From NCBI RefSeq assembly GCF_036021035.1, contig NZ_CP107930.1:5108006-5172005 (forward strand): DNA of 64,000 nucleotides, read 5' to 3'. Shown piece by piece: positions 48,628 through 56,825 of the stretch (position 1 is its first letter; every line of letters begins with the position of its first letter). The notes below the pieces were generated by a model. That model was not told where the DNA came from. It was given only the letters and a program-made list of their open reading frames with translations, and ran no database searches. Both the position numbers and the translations under genes were made by a program. Origin of the DNA: Kineococcus sp. NBC_00420 (GTDB lineage: Bacteria > Actinomycetota > Actinomycetes > Actinomycetales > Kineococcaceae).

Positions 48628-49447
48628 ACTCACGAAGGACACCGGGAACACCGCACCGGGCCAGGCCGGCCGTGCGCTGCTGACCATGGAGAACGTCACC
48701 CTCAAGTTCGGCGGGGTCGTCGCCCTCAACGAGGTCTCCTTCGAGATCCGCGAGGGGGAGATCCTCGGCCTGATCGGCCCCAACGGCGCCGGCAAGACGA
48801 CGTGCTTCAACGCCCTCACCGGCGTCTACCAGCCGACGTCGGGCCGGGTCGTCTTCGACGGGCAGCCGCTGGGCAAGCGCAAGCGGTTCCAGATCAACCG
48901 TCTCGGGATCGCCCGCACGTTCCAGAACATCCGCCTGTTCGGGAACATGACCGCGCGGGAGAACGTCCTCGTCGGGGCCGACTCCCACCACCGCTCGGGG
49001 GTGATCAACTCGCTGTTCCGGTTGCCCCGGCACCGGCGCGAGACCCGTGAGGGACACCGGCTGGCCGAGGAACTGCTCGAGATGATGGACCTGTCCCACC
49101 GGGCGGACGACCTGGCGCGCAACCTCTCCTACGGCGAGCAGCGCCGCCTGGAGATCGCCCGCGCCCTGGCCACCCGGCCGAAGCTGCTCTGCCTGGACGA
49201 ACCCGCCGCGGGTTTCAACCCGGTCGAGAAGCAGCGGTTGATGGACCTGATCCGCCGGGTCCGCGACATGGGCAACACGGTCCTGCTCATCGAGCACGAC
49301 ATGCGCCTGGTCATGGGCGTCACCGACCGGATCGTCGTCCTGGAGTTCGGGAAGAAGATCGCCGACGGCCTCCCCGCGGACATCCGCAACGACCCCGCCG
49401 TCATCGCCGCCTACCTCGGCGTCGAGTCCGAGGAGGACGACCAGTGA
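48620..49447 (+). CDS. livG: Branched-chain amino acid ABC transporter, ATPase LivG
   Basis: This 275-aa cytosolic ATPase has Walker A GPNGAGKTTCFN, the signature LSYGEQRRLEIARAL (LSYGE in place of LSGGE, normal for LivG), Walker B LLCLDEPAAGFNP and the H-loop LLIEHDM. GTG 48620 has GAGGAGGG at 48607-48614 and overlaps livM. The stop overlaps livF as GTGA. Confidence 0.93.
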   Translation: MPELTKDTGNTAPGQAGRALLTMENVTLKFGGVVALNEVSFEIREGEILGLIGPNGAGKTTCFNALTGVYQPTSGRVVFDGQPLGKRKRFQINRLGIARTFQNIRLFGNMTARENVLVGADSHHRSGVINSLFRLPRHRRETREGHRLAEELLEMMDLSHRADDLARNLSYGEQRRLEIARALATRPKLLCLDEPAAGFNPVEKQRLMDLIRRVRDMGNTVLLIEHDMRLVMGVTDRIVVLEFGKKIADGLPADIRNDPAVIAAYLGVESEEDDQ

Positions 49448-50196
49448 GCACGCCGACGCAGAAGACCCTCGGTGAGACCCAGCTCGTCGTCGACGACCTC
49501 AGCGTCAACTACGGGCGCATCGAGGCCATCCGCAACGTCTCCTTCAGCGTCCCCCAGGGCGGGATCGCGACGCTCATCGGCGCCAACGGGGCCGGCAAGA
49601 CGACCACGCTCAAGACGGTGTCGGGTCTGCGGACCGTGCGGACCGGCCGGATCGTGTTCGAGGGCGAGGACATCACCAAGGTGCCCTCGCACAAGCTCGT
49701 CACGAAGGGGCTCTGCCAGGCCCCGGAGGGTCGGGGGACGTTCGTCGGGATGACGGTCGAGGAGAACCTCGACATGGGCGCCTACACCCGCAAGGACCGG
49801 CGTTCCGCGGCCTACCGGAGCGACCTCGACCGCGTCTACACGTTGTTCCCGCGGTTGAAGGAACGCCGCACCCAGTTCGCCGGGACGATGTCGGGCGGGG
49901 AGCAGCAGATGCTCGCCATCGGGCGCGCCCTCATGAGTCGACCCCGCGTGCTGCTCCTGGACGAGCCGTCCATGGGCCTCGCGCCCAAGCTCATCCAGCA
50001 GATCTTCTCGATCATCGTGGAGATCAACCAGCAGGGCACCACCGTCCTGCTCGTCGAGCAGAACGCCGCCCAGGCGCTGCGGATCTCCGACGTGGCCTAC
50101 GTCCTGGAGACCGGAACCGTCGTGCGAACGGGCACGGGGGCCGAACTGGCCGCGGACGACTCCATCCGCGCCGCCTACCTCGGGGGCGACGTCTAG
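49444..50196 (+). CDS. livF: Branched-chain amino acid ABC transporter, ATPase LivF
   Basis: This 250-aa ATPase has Walker A GANGAGKTTTLK, QAPEGRGTFVGMTVEENL, the signature MSGGEQQMLAIGRALM, Walker B LLLDEPSMGLAPK and the H-loop region LLVEQNAAQAL (Gln in the usual LivF form). GTG 49444 overlaps the livG stop. It ends the liv operon, with a hairpin 27 nt after the stop. Confidence 0.93.
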   Translation: MSTPTQKTLGETQLVVDDLSVNYGRIEAIRNVSFSVPQGGIATLIGANGAGKTTTLKTVSGLRTVRTGRIVFEGEDITKVPSHKLVTKGLCQAPEGRGTFVGMTVEENLDMGAYTRKDRRSAAYRSDLDRVYTLFPRLKERRTQFAGTMSGGEQQMLAIGRALMSRPRVLLLDEPSMGLAPKLIQQIFSIIVEINQQGTTVLLVEQNAAQALRISDVAYVLETGTVVRTGTGAELAADDSIRAAYLGGDV

Positions 50197-50223
50197 GCCC
50201 TCCCCGTCCGTCACGACGCCGCA

Positions 50224-50250
50224 GACCCCGGGAGCCCGGCTCCCGGGGTC
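50224..50250 (+). terminator. liv operon terminator
   Basis: GACCCCGGGAGC (50224-50235) and GCTCCCGGGGTC (50239-50250) form a perfect 12-bp stem with a 3-nt loop, 27 nt after livF. Confidence 0.75.
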
Positions 50251-50368
50251 AGCGTGCGCCTGATCGCGGGCGTGGCGGATCGTCACGTTGACAGCACAAT
50301 CGAGCACACAGCGTCGAAGGTGACGCCCAGATCGTGGGGGTACCTTCCGCCCCGGCGCTCCCGTGCCC

Positions 50369-50374
50369 TAGTGT
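50369..50374 (+). promoter_or_regulatory. Possible -10 of the GNAT gene
   Basis: TAGTGT in the context CCCTAGTGTCC, about 97 nt before GTG 50471, resembles the livK site. A perfect TTGACA (50288-50293) lies upstream but not at a useful distance. The rest of the gap 50251-50470 shows no gene. Confidence 0.35.
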
Positions 50375-50470
50375 CCGGCGCAGTCGCCACGAGCAAGCGG
50401 GGCGGCCACCGGAGCGGGGGCCCGGTCTGCTTCGTCGGGTGCGTCGACGCACCTCGTGGAAGGGGATCAC

Positions 50471-51070
50471 GTGGCACGACCTGCCCTGGAGGTCAGAGAC
50501 GCCGGCACGGGCGATCTCGACGCCCTCATGGAGCTCTACTCGAGCGCCCGCTTCGACCAGGGCCAGCTGCGCGCCTCGGTGGGCAGCGTCCGGGCCCGGC
50601 TCGAGCGGGCGATGGAGGCCGGCGAGGTCCAGGTGCTCATCGCGTTCCTGGGCGCCGAGCCCGCCGGCTACGCCCTCCTGACGACCTCGCCGTTGCTGCC
50701 GCTGGGCAGCACCGCGGGCCCCAGCATCGAACACCTCCACGTCGTCCCGGCGCTGCGGCGTCGCGGGGTCGGCCGGGCGCTGCTGCGTCGTGCGCTGCAC
50801 CTGGCCCAGGCCGAGGGCGCCGAGCAGATCGCCTGCACCGTCCTGCCGGGTGACCGCGACTACACCCGCTACATGGCCCGCCTCGGGTTCGCGCCCGCCG
50901 TGGTGCGCCGCGCGGTCCCCGTCCACGTCCTGCGCCGGCGTCTCTCCGAGGGACCCGCCGCCCTCGTGCACACGACCGACGTCGTGGCCCGGCGCCGCTC
51001 GTTGCGGGCCCGGCTGGCCCGCTCGGCGGCCCCGACGACTCCCGGCACGGGCGTCCCGACCGCCTCCTGA
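50471..51070 (+). CDS. GNAT-family N-acetyltransferase
   Basis: This 199-aa protein has the GNAT fold: HLHVVPALRRRGVGRALLRRA is the acetyl-CoA loop region and YMARLGFAPAVVRR the last strand and helix. The substrate is unknown; the C-terminal 40 residues are Arg/Ala-rich and outside the fold. GTG 50471 has AAGGGGA before it; GTG 50456 is an in-frame alternative. It is 37 nt before the PAS/GGDEF gene and probably co-transcribed. Confidence 0.8.
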   Translation: MARPALEVRDAGTGDLDALMELYSSARFDQGQLRASVGSVRARLERAMEAGEVQVLIAFLGAEPAGYALLTTSPLLPLGSTAGPSIEHLHVVPALRRRGVGRALLRRALHLAQAEGAEQIACTVLPGDRDYTRYMARLGFAPAVVRRAVPVHVLRRRLSEGPAALVHTTDVVARRRSLRARLARSAAPTTPGTGVPTAS

Positions 51071-51107
51071 GGCTCAAGACCACCTCCGGGGTGCCGACAC
51101 CCCGAAG

Positions 51108-52772
51108 GTGAGCACGTCGGAAGCAGCTGCCGCCATCGTCGCCGCCATGCGGGCCGACGAGCGGTCCCGCGTCTGCGCCATCGACCACGAGGGTGTGCTC
51201 GTCACCGTCCCCGCGAGCCTGGAACTGCCCGCGGGGAGCGCGCTCACCCCGCCCGGCCACCGCACGACGCTGGCCCACCTCGTGGACTCCCTGGACCTGA
51301 TGCGCGTGGTCGAGATGTGGGAGTCCGTGCAGGTCGACGGCGTCGCCTCCGGCGTGGTCCGGCTGCCGGGCAACCCCGAGCAGTACGCCCTCGCCTTCGC
51401 CGACGCCCGCGCGGAGCACGGGTGCTACCTGGCCTCGCTGACCCCGCTCGGGGTCACCCTGGTGGGGACCGGCAGCGGCGCCCAGGAGATCACCCGCGTC
51501 ATCGAGGAGGTGCGTCCGCGCACCGCCACCCTGCGCAAGGACTCCCACGCCCTCATCACCGAGGTCGGTGACCGGGCCGAACGCCTCCTGGGACACCCCG
51601 CCGCGGCGATGCTGGGACACCGCTCCACGGAGTTCCTGCACCCCGACGACGTCGCCGTCGCCCTCGACGGGTGGATGCAGATGCTGAGCACCGGAGTCGG
51701 CTACCGGTCGCGGCTGCGCCACCGTCGCGGCGACGGCAGCTGGCTCTGGCTCGAGGTCGTGCAGCAGCTCGCGCCCACCGCCGACGGCACCCTGTCCGTG
51801 GTCGCCGAACTCACCGACATCAGCACCGAGATGGCCGCCGTGGAGGAGCTGCGTCGCCGGGAGCGGCTCTTCCGCCGAACCGTCGAGGCGCTGCCCGTCG
51901 GCCTGCTCCGGATGGACCTGCAGGGCCGCGTCGTCCAGGTCAACGCCCGCTTCGGCGCGCTGCTGGGCTCGCCCGCGGGCCTGGCCGAGGACGCCTCGCT
52001 GGCTGCCCGCCTCGCCGACTGCGGCGAGGACTGCGCCACTCGCACCCTGGCCGCCGTGCAGGCCTGCCTCACCGGGGGTGACGACGCCCGCGTCCAGGTC
52101 ACCGTCGGCGGCGACGACTGGTCCGGCGCCCAGCACTGCTCGATCGACGTCGTCCCCCTGGGCGACGACGACGGTGAACCCGGTGTCGTGCTCGTCGTCC
52201 AGGACGTCACCGAGGCCGTGCGCGCTCAGCGGCGCCTCGCCCACCGCGCGACCACCGACGGCCTCACCGGCTGCCTCAACCGCTCCGCCGTGCTGAGCGC
52301 CCTCGACGACGCGCTCGCCACCGCCCCGACCGGGGGCGAGCACGCCCCCGCGGTGATCTTCTTCGACCTCGACGGCTTCAAGTCCGTCAACGACCGCCTC
52401 GGGCACGCCGTCGGCGACGCGCTGCTGATCCGGGTCAGCGAGGTCCTGCGCGAGGTCGTCGCCGTCCACCCCGGAGGCGCCGAGGTCTCCCGCCTCGGCG
52501 GCGACGAGTTCCTCGTCGTGCTGCACCGCAGCGAGGACCAGCAGGAGGTCGAGGACCTCGCCCGGCGCGCCTGCGAGACGCTGCGCGAGAACCTGCCCCG
52601 CACCCCGCAGCTGGCCGGGGACCTGCACCGGCTGCCCATCGGGTCCAGCGCCGGCTCCGCGCGGGCCGTCCCCGGCGACACCGCCGGCACGCTGGTCGCC
52701 CGCGCCGACGCCGCCATGTACGTGGCGAAGCGCGCCGGGCGCCGGGCGGACTGGAGCGACCCCGGCCGTTGA
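51108..52772 (+). CDS. PAS-GGDEF diguanylate cyclase
   Basis: This 554-aa cytosolic protein has two PAS-like sensor regions (about residues 140-245 and 260-375; the first has EVGDRAERLLGHPAAAMLGH and the PAC-like GYRSRLRHRRGDGSWLWLEV) and a C-terminal GGDEF domain (about 390-550). The active-site motif is intact as GGDEF at 464-468 in RLGGDEFLVVL, with FFDLDGFKSVNDRLGH for metal and GTP. No RxxD inhibitory site lies five residues before it. It should make cyclic di-GMP; the input signal is unknown. GTG 51108 has GAAGG just before it. No EAL or HD-GYP gene is in the window. Confidence 0.88.
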   Translation: MSTSEAAAAIVAAMRADERSRVCAIDHEGVLVTVPASLELPAGSALTPPGHRTTLAHLVDSLDLMRVVEMWESVQVDGVASGVVRLPGNPEQYALAFADARAEHGCYLASLTPLGVTLVGTGSGAQEITRVIEEVRPRTATLRKDSHALITEVGDRAERLLGHPAAAMLGHRSTEFLHPDDVAVALDGWMQMLSTGVGYRSRLRHRRGDGSWLWLEVVQQLAPTADGTLSVVAELTDISTEMAAVEELRRRERLFRRTVEALPVGLLRMDLQGRVVQVNARFGALLGSPAGLAEDASLAARLADCGEDCATRTLAAVQACLTGGDDARVQVTVGGDDWSGAQHCSIDVVPLGDDDGEPGVVLVVQDVTEAVRAQRRLAHRATTDGLTGCLNRSAVLSALDDALATAPTGGEHAPAVIFFDLDGFKSVNDRLGHAVGDALLIRVSEVLREVVAVHPGGAEVSRLGGDEFLVVLHRSEDQQEVEDLARRACETLRENLPRTPQLAGDLHRLPIGSSAGSARAVPGDTAGTLVARADAAMYVAKRAGRRADWSDPGR

Positions 52773-52808
52773 CCCCTCGCTGGTGAGGCCGGTGTCGGAG
52801 GGGCTGGC

Positions 52809-52814
52809 TACCCT
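52809..52814 (+). promoter_or_regulatory. Leaderless -10 hexamer of polA
   Basis: TACCCT is followed after 7 nt by GTG 52822. In-frame starts further upstream (52783) lie before the hexamer and are not used. Confidence 0.55.
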
Positions 52815-52821
52815 GACCGAC

Positions 52822-55623
52822 GTGACACCCGCTGCCTCCACGCCCACTCGCGCCGCCGCGAAGAAGACCGCCGCGAAGCCCGCGAAGAAGGCGGCGCCCA
52901 CCCGCCCCCGGCTGCTGCTCATCGACGGCCACTCGATGGCCTACCGCGCCTTCTACGCCCTGCCGGTGCAGAACTTCGCGACGACGACGGGCCAGCCGAC
53001 GAACGCCGTCTACGGCTTCACCTCGATGCTCATCAACCTGCTGCGCGACGAGGACCCGACCCACTTCTGCGTCACCTTCGACGTCTCGCGCGCCTCCTTC
53101 CGCACCCAGGTCTACGCCGAGTACAAGGGCACCCGGACCAAGAGCCCGGACGAGTTCCGCGGGCAGGTGGACCTGGTCAAGGAGGTCCTCACCGCCCTGC
53201 GGGTGCCGATCGTCGAGATCGAGGGCTACGAGGCCGACGACGTCATCGCGACCCTCACCGAACGGGCCGTCGAGCAGGGTTTCGAGGTCCTCATCTCCAG
53301 CGGGGACCGCGACGCCTTCCAGCTCGTCCGCGACGAGGTCACCGTCCTCTACCCGGTCAAGGGGGTCTCCGAACTGATCCGGATGACCCCCGAGGCCGTG
53401 GAGGCGAAGTACGGCGTCCCGCCGCAGCGCTACCCCGACCTCGCGGCCCTGGTGGGGGAGACCTCGGACAACCTGCCCGGGGTGCCGGGCGTCGGCGCGA
53501 AGACCGCCGCGAAGTGGATCAACCTCTACGACGGCCTCGACGGCGTCATCGCCAACGCCGACCTCGTCAAGGGCAAGGCGGGGGAGAGCCTGCGCGAGCA
53601 CCTCGACTCCGTCATCCGCAACCGACGACTCAACGCCCTGGTCAACGACCTCCAGCTCTCCGCGACCATCCCCGAGCTGATCCGCCGCGCCTGGGACCGC
53701 GAGGAGGTCCACACCGTCTTCGACGGTCTGGAGTTCCGCGTCCTGCGCGACCGGCTGTTCGCGACGCTGGAATCGGCCGAACCGGAGGCCGAGGAGGGAT
53801 TCGGCGTCGACGGCGCGATCCTGCTCGGCGGCGAGGTGGCCCCCTGGCTGCTGGAGCACGCCCAGGGCCGGACCGGACTGCAGGTCACGGGGGAGTGGGG
53901 ACGCGGCACGGGCGAGGTCACCGGCCTCTCCTTCGCCGGCGCCGACGGCGTCGCCGCCTGGATCGACCCGGTCACCCTCGAACCGGGCGACGAGCAGGCC
54001 CTCGCCGCCTGGCTCGCCGATCCCGCACGACCCAAGGTCGCCCACGACGTGAAGGGCCCCAGCCACGCCCTGCTCGCCCGCGGCTGGGAGCTGGCCGGGG
54101 TCGTCTTCGACACCGCCCTCGCCGCCTACCTGTGCCGGCCCGACCAGCGCAGCTACGACCTCGCCGACCTGTCCGTGCGCCACCTCAAGCGCGAGCTGCG
54201 CGCCGAGGGCTCCGCGCCCGGTTCGCCCGCCGAACCCGTCGACGAGCAGCTCACCCTCGACGGTGACGACGGTCCCGTCGGCGGTGACGAGCAGGCCCGC
54301 GCCGAGGAGGGCATGGTCCGGGCGCTCGCGATCTCCGAGCTGGCCGGGGTGCTCGCGACCGAGCTCGAGGAGCGCGGCGGCACCCGGCTGCTGCACGAGG
54401 TCGAACTGCCGCTCGTCGGGGTGCTCGCTCGCCAGGAACGCGTCGGCGTCGCCGTCGACGGACAGCTGCTGACCGACCTGGAGGCGCACTTCGCCGAGCG
54501 CGTCGCGCAGGCGCAGACCCTCGCCTACGAGGTCATCGGCACCGAGATCAACCTCGGCTCGCCCAAGCAGCTGCAGACCGTGCTCTTCGAACAGCTGGAG
54601 ATGCCGAAGACGAAGCGCACCAAGACCGGGTACACGACGGACGCCGACGCGCTGGCCGCGCTCTTCGTCAAGACCGAGCACCCGTTCCTGGCCCACCTGC
54701 TCGAGCACCGCGACGCGTCCCGGCTGCGCCAGACCGTCGAGGGGCTGCAGAAGTCCGTGGCCGACGACGGCCGCATCCACACGACGTACCAGCAGATGAT
54801 CGCCGCGACCGGTCGGCTGTCCTCCACGGACCCGAACCTGCAGAACATCCCGATCCGCACCGAGGAGGGACGCCGGATCCGGGAGGCGTTCGTCGTCGGC
54901 TCCTACGCAGCTGGTGGGGGGGAGTTCGAGTGCTTGCTCACGGCCGACTACTCCCAGATCGAGATGCGGATCATGGCCCACCTCTCCGGGGACGAGGGGC
55001 TGATCGCCGCCTTCACCTCCGGCGAGGACCTGCACCGCTTCGTCGGCAGTCGCGTCTTCCACGTGGAACCCGCCGACGTGACGTCGGAGATGCGCGCGAA
55101 GATCAAGGCGATGTCCTACGGACTCGCCTACGGCCTCAGCGCCTTCGGGCTCTCCAACCAGCTGAAGATCTCCACCGAGGAGGCCAAGGGCCTCATGGAC
55201 GAGTACTTCGAACGCTTCGGCGGGGTGCGCGACTACCTGTTCGGTGTCGTCGAGGAGGCCCGCCGGACCGGGTGGACCGAGACGATCATGGGTCGTCGCC
55301 GCTACCTCCCCGACCTCGCCAGCGACAACCGCCAGCGACGCGAGATGGCCGAGCGGATGGCCCTCAACGCGCCCATCCAGGGTTCGGCGGCCGACATCAT
55401 CAAGGTCGCGATGCTCGACCTGGACCGGGGTCTGCGGGAGTCCGGGCTGCGCTCGCGGCTGCTGCTGCAGGTCCACGACGAACTCGTCCTCGAGGTCGCC
55501 GAGGGCGAGCGCGAGGCCCTGGAGGCCCTGGTGCGCTCGACGATGGCGGGGGCGGCGGACCTGGCCGTGCCGTTGGACGTGTCGGTCGGCGTCGGGCGCA
55601 GCTGGCACGAAGCGGGGCACTGA
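52822..55623 (+). CDS. polA: DNA polymerase I
   Basis: This 933-aa enzyme fills gaps and removes RNA primers. After an Ala/Lys-rich N-terminus (AAKKTAAKPAKKAA), the 5'-3' exonuclease starts LLLIDGHSMAYRAFYALP with GDRDAFQLV and GVPGVGAKTAAKWI. The middle domain keeps only a degenerate 3'-5' exonuclease fold without its metal acidic motif, so proofreading is unlikely. The polymerase has motif A DYSQIEMR (Asp709), the O-helix KAMSYGLAYG (Tyr instead of Phe) and motif C LQVHDELVLEV. It starts at GTG 52822, supported by the promoter. Confidence 0.95.
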   Translation: MTPAASTPTRAAAKKTAAKPAKKAAPTRPRLLLIDGHSMAYRAFYALPVQNFATTTGQPTNAVYGFTSMLINLLRDEDPTHFCVTFDVSRASFRTQVYAEYKGTRTKSPDEFRGQVDLVKEVLTALRVPIVEIEGYEADDVIATLTERAVEQGFEVLISSGDRDAFQLVRDEVTVLYPVKGVSELIRMTPEAVEAKYGVPPQRYPDLAALVGETSDNLPGVPGVGAKTAAKWINLYDGLDGVIANADLVKGKAGESLREHLDSVIRNRRLNALVNDLQLSATIPELIRRAWDREEVHTVFDGLEFRVLRDRLFATLESAEPEAEEGFGVDGAILLGGEVAPWLLEHAQGRTGLQVTGEWGRGTGEVTGLSFAGADGVAAWIDPVTLEPGDEQALAAWLADPARPKVAHDVKGPSHALLARGWELAGVVFDTALAAYLCRPDQRSYDLADLSVRHLKRELRAEGSAPGSPAEPVDEQLTLDGDDGPVGGDEQARAEEGMVRALAISELAGVLATELEERGGTRLLHEVELPLVGVLARQERVGVAVDGQLLTDLEAHFAERVAQAQTLAYEVIGTEINLGSPKQLQTVLFEQLEMPKTKRTKTGYTTDADALAALFVKTEHPFLAHLLEHRDASRLRQTVEGLQKSVADDGRIHTTYQQMIAATGRLSSTDPNLQNIPIRTEEGRRIREAFVVGSYAAGGGEFECLLTADYSQIEMRIMAHLSGDEGLIAAFTSGEDLHRFVGSRVFHVEPADVTSEMRAKIKAMSYGLAYGLSAFGLSNQLKISTEEAKGLMDEYFERFGGVRDYLFGVVEEARRTGWTETIMGRRRYLPDLASDNRQRREMAERMALNAPIQGSAADIIKVAMLDLDRGLRESGLRSRLLLQVHDELVLEVAEGEREALEALVRSTMAGAADLAVPLDVSVGVGRSWHEAGH

Positions 55624-55705
55624 CCCCGGTCGTGCGGGTCGCCGCGGTGGTCACCCCCGCAGCGACCGGCCGACCTGCCACCGGTCCGTCCCGGCGCTGC
55701 CGCAC

Positions 55706-55779
55706 CGTGGAGTGAGGTGTGGGTGTGCCGGACAGGTCGCCCTGACGCCCACTCCGTCCCACCCACACCTCACTCCACG
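55706..55779 (+). terminator. 20-bp inverted repeat between convergent genes
   Basis: CGTGGAGTGAGGTGTGGGTG (55706-55725) is perfectly complementary to 55760-55779, with a 34-nt loop. It lies between the polA stop and the stop of the reverse-strand methyltransferase. The rest of the gap shows nothing else. Confidence 0.75.
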
Positions 55780-55825
55780 TGGTGACACCGATGGTTGCGA
55801 CGGTCCGGGGCGTGGGTGGGCAGAG

Positions 55826-56644
55826 TCACGGCAGGTCAGCGACCAGGACCAGGGTCCCCGGGAGGAGCTCTCCGCGCAGCCGGCTCCACCCGCCCCACAC
55901 GGCGTCGCCGGCGGCCCACTCGGGTTCGACCAGGTCGCGCACCACGAACCCGGCGCTGACGAGGAGCCGCACCCAGTCGCCGACGGTGCGGTGGTGCTCG
56001 GCGTAGGTCACGACGCCGTGCTCGTCGGCCTCGACGTAGGCCCGGCGGTCGAAGTAGGAGTGGGTGGCGGTGAGGCCCTCGGGGCCGGGGACGTCGGGCA
56101 GGGCCCACCGCAGCGGGTGCGGGACGCTCGCCGCGAACCGGCCGCCCGGGCGCAGCACGCGGGCGGACTCCGCGAGCACGGCGTCCGCGTCGGCGACGAA
56201 GGGCAGTGCCCCGTAGGAGGTGAAGACGACGTCGAAGCTGTCGTCGGCGAAGGGCAGCACCCGGGCGTCGCACTGCACCAGCGGCACCCCGGCGGCGTGC
56301 GCCGCGTCGGAACCCTCGCGCAGCATCCCGAGGGAGAGGTCGCTGGCCACGACCCGTCCGCCGCGCGCGGCGACCCAGCGGGCGCACTGCGCGGCCCCGG
56401 CGCCGAACTCCAGGACGGTCCTCCCGGTCAGGTCGCCGAGCAACCCCGCGTCGGCCTCGCGCAGGCCCTCCGGTCCCCAGACCAGCTCCGAGCCCTCCCG
56501 GTCGTCACCGAGGAAGGCGCCGTGCTCGCGGCGGTACCCGTCGGCCTCGGCGTCCCACCAGCGGCGCTGGGCGGCCACGGTCTCGCTCGCGCCGACGCTG
56601 CGGCGTCCCACGGAGGGCTGGTCGGGGAGTTCCTCGGTGCTCAC
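55826..56644 (-). CDS. Class I SAM-dependent methyltransferase
   Basis: This 272-aa protein has the SAM-binding motif I VLEFGAGAAQCARW, the acidic residue in VVASDLSLGML, and FDVVFTSYGALPFV (motif IV); an N-terminal RRWWDAEADGYRREHGAFLG is typical of small-molecule methyltransferases of actinobacteria. The substrate is unknown. GTG 56644 lies 6 nt after GACGAT on the reverse strand and lacks a clear Shine-Dalgarno. Longer frames upstream run antisense to the rpsA leader and are rejected. Confidence 0.82.
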   Translation of the reverse strand: MSTEELPDQPSVGRRSVGASETVAAQRRWWDAEADGYRREHGAFLGDDREGSELVWGPEGLREADAGLLGDLTGRTVLEFGAGAAQCARWVAARGGRVVASDLSLGMLREGSDAAHAAGVPLVQCDARVLPFADDSFDVVFTSYGALPFVADADAVLAESARVLRPGGRFAASVPHPLRWALPDVPGPEGLTATHSYFDRRAYVEADEHGVVTYAEHHRTVGDWVRLLVSAGFVVRDLVEPEWAAGDAVWGGWSRLRGELLPGTLVLVADLP

Positions 56645-56682
56645 CGGGAGATCGTCCCAGTCACCCCGGTGCCGGGGCGGCT

Positions 56683-56711
56683 TTGCCCCCTCCGCCGCAC
56701 ACAGGTAAGCT
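56683..56711 (+). promoter_or_regulatory. Promoter of rpsA
   Basis: TTGCCC (56683-56688), a 17-nt spacer and TAAGCT (56706-56711) make the best housekeeping promoter in the window. Transcription would begin near 56718, leaving a leader of about 108 nt, long enough for S1 autoregulation, although I see no specific structure. Confidence 0.65.
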
Positions 56712-56825
56712 CGTACGGCTTGCGTCCCCAGGTTCCACCTACGGTTCCCCCGGGTGGCGCAGGTGGCGGCCGGGACGACCCGGGCCCGCGACCCTACGAC
56801 TGTCCATGACGGAGCCCCTACCTCC

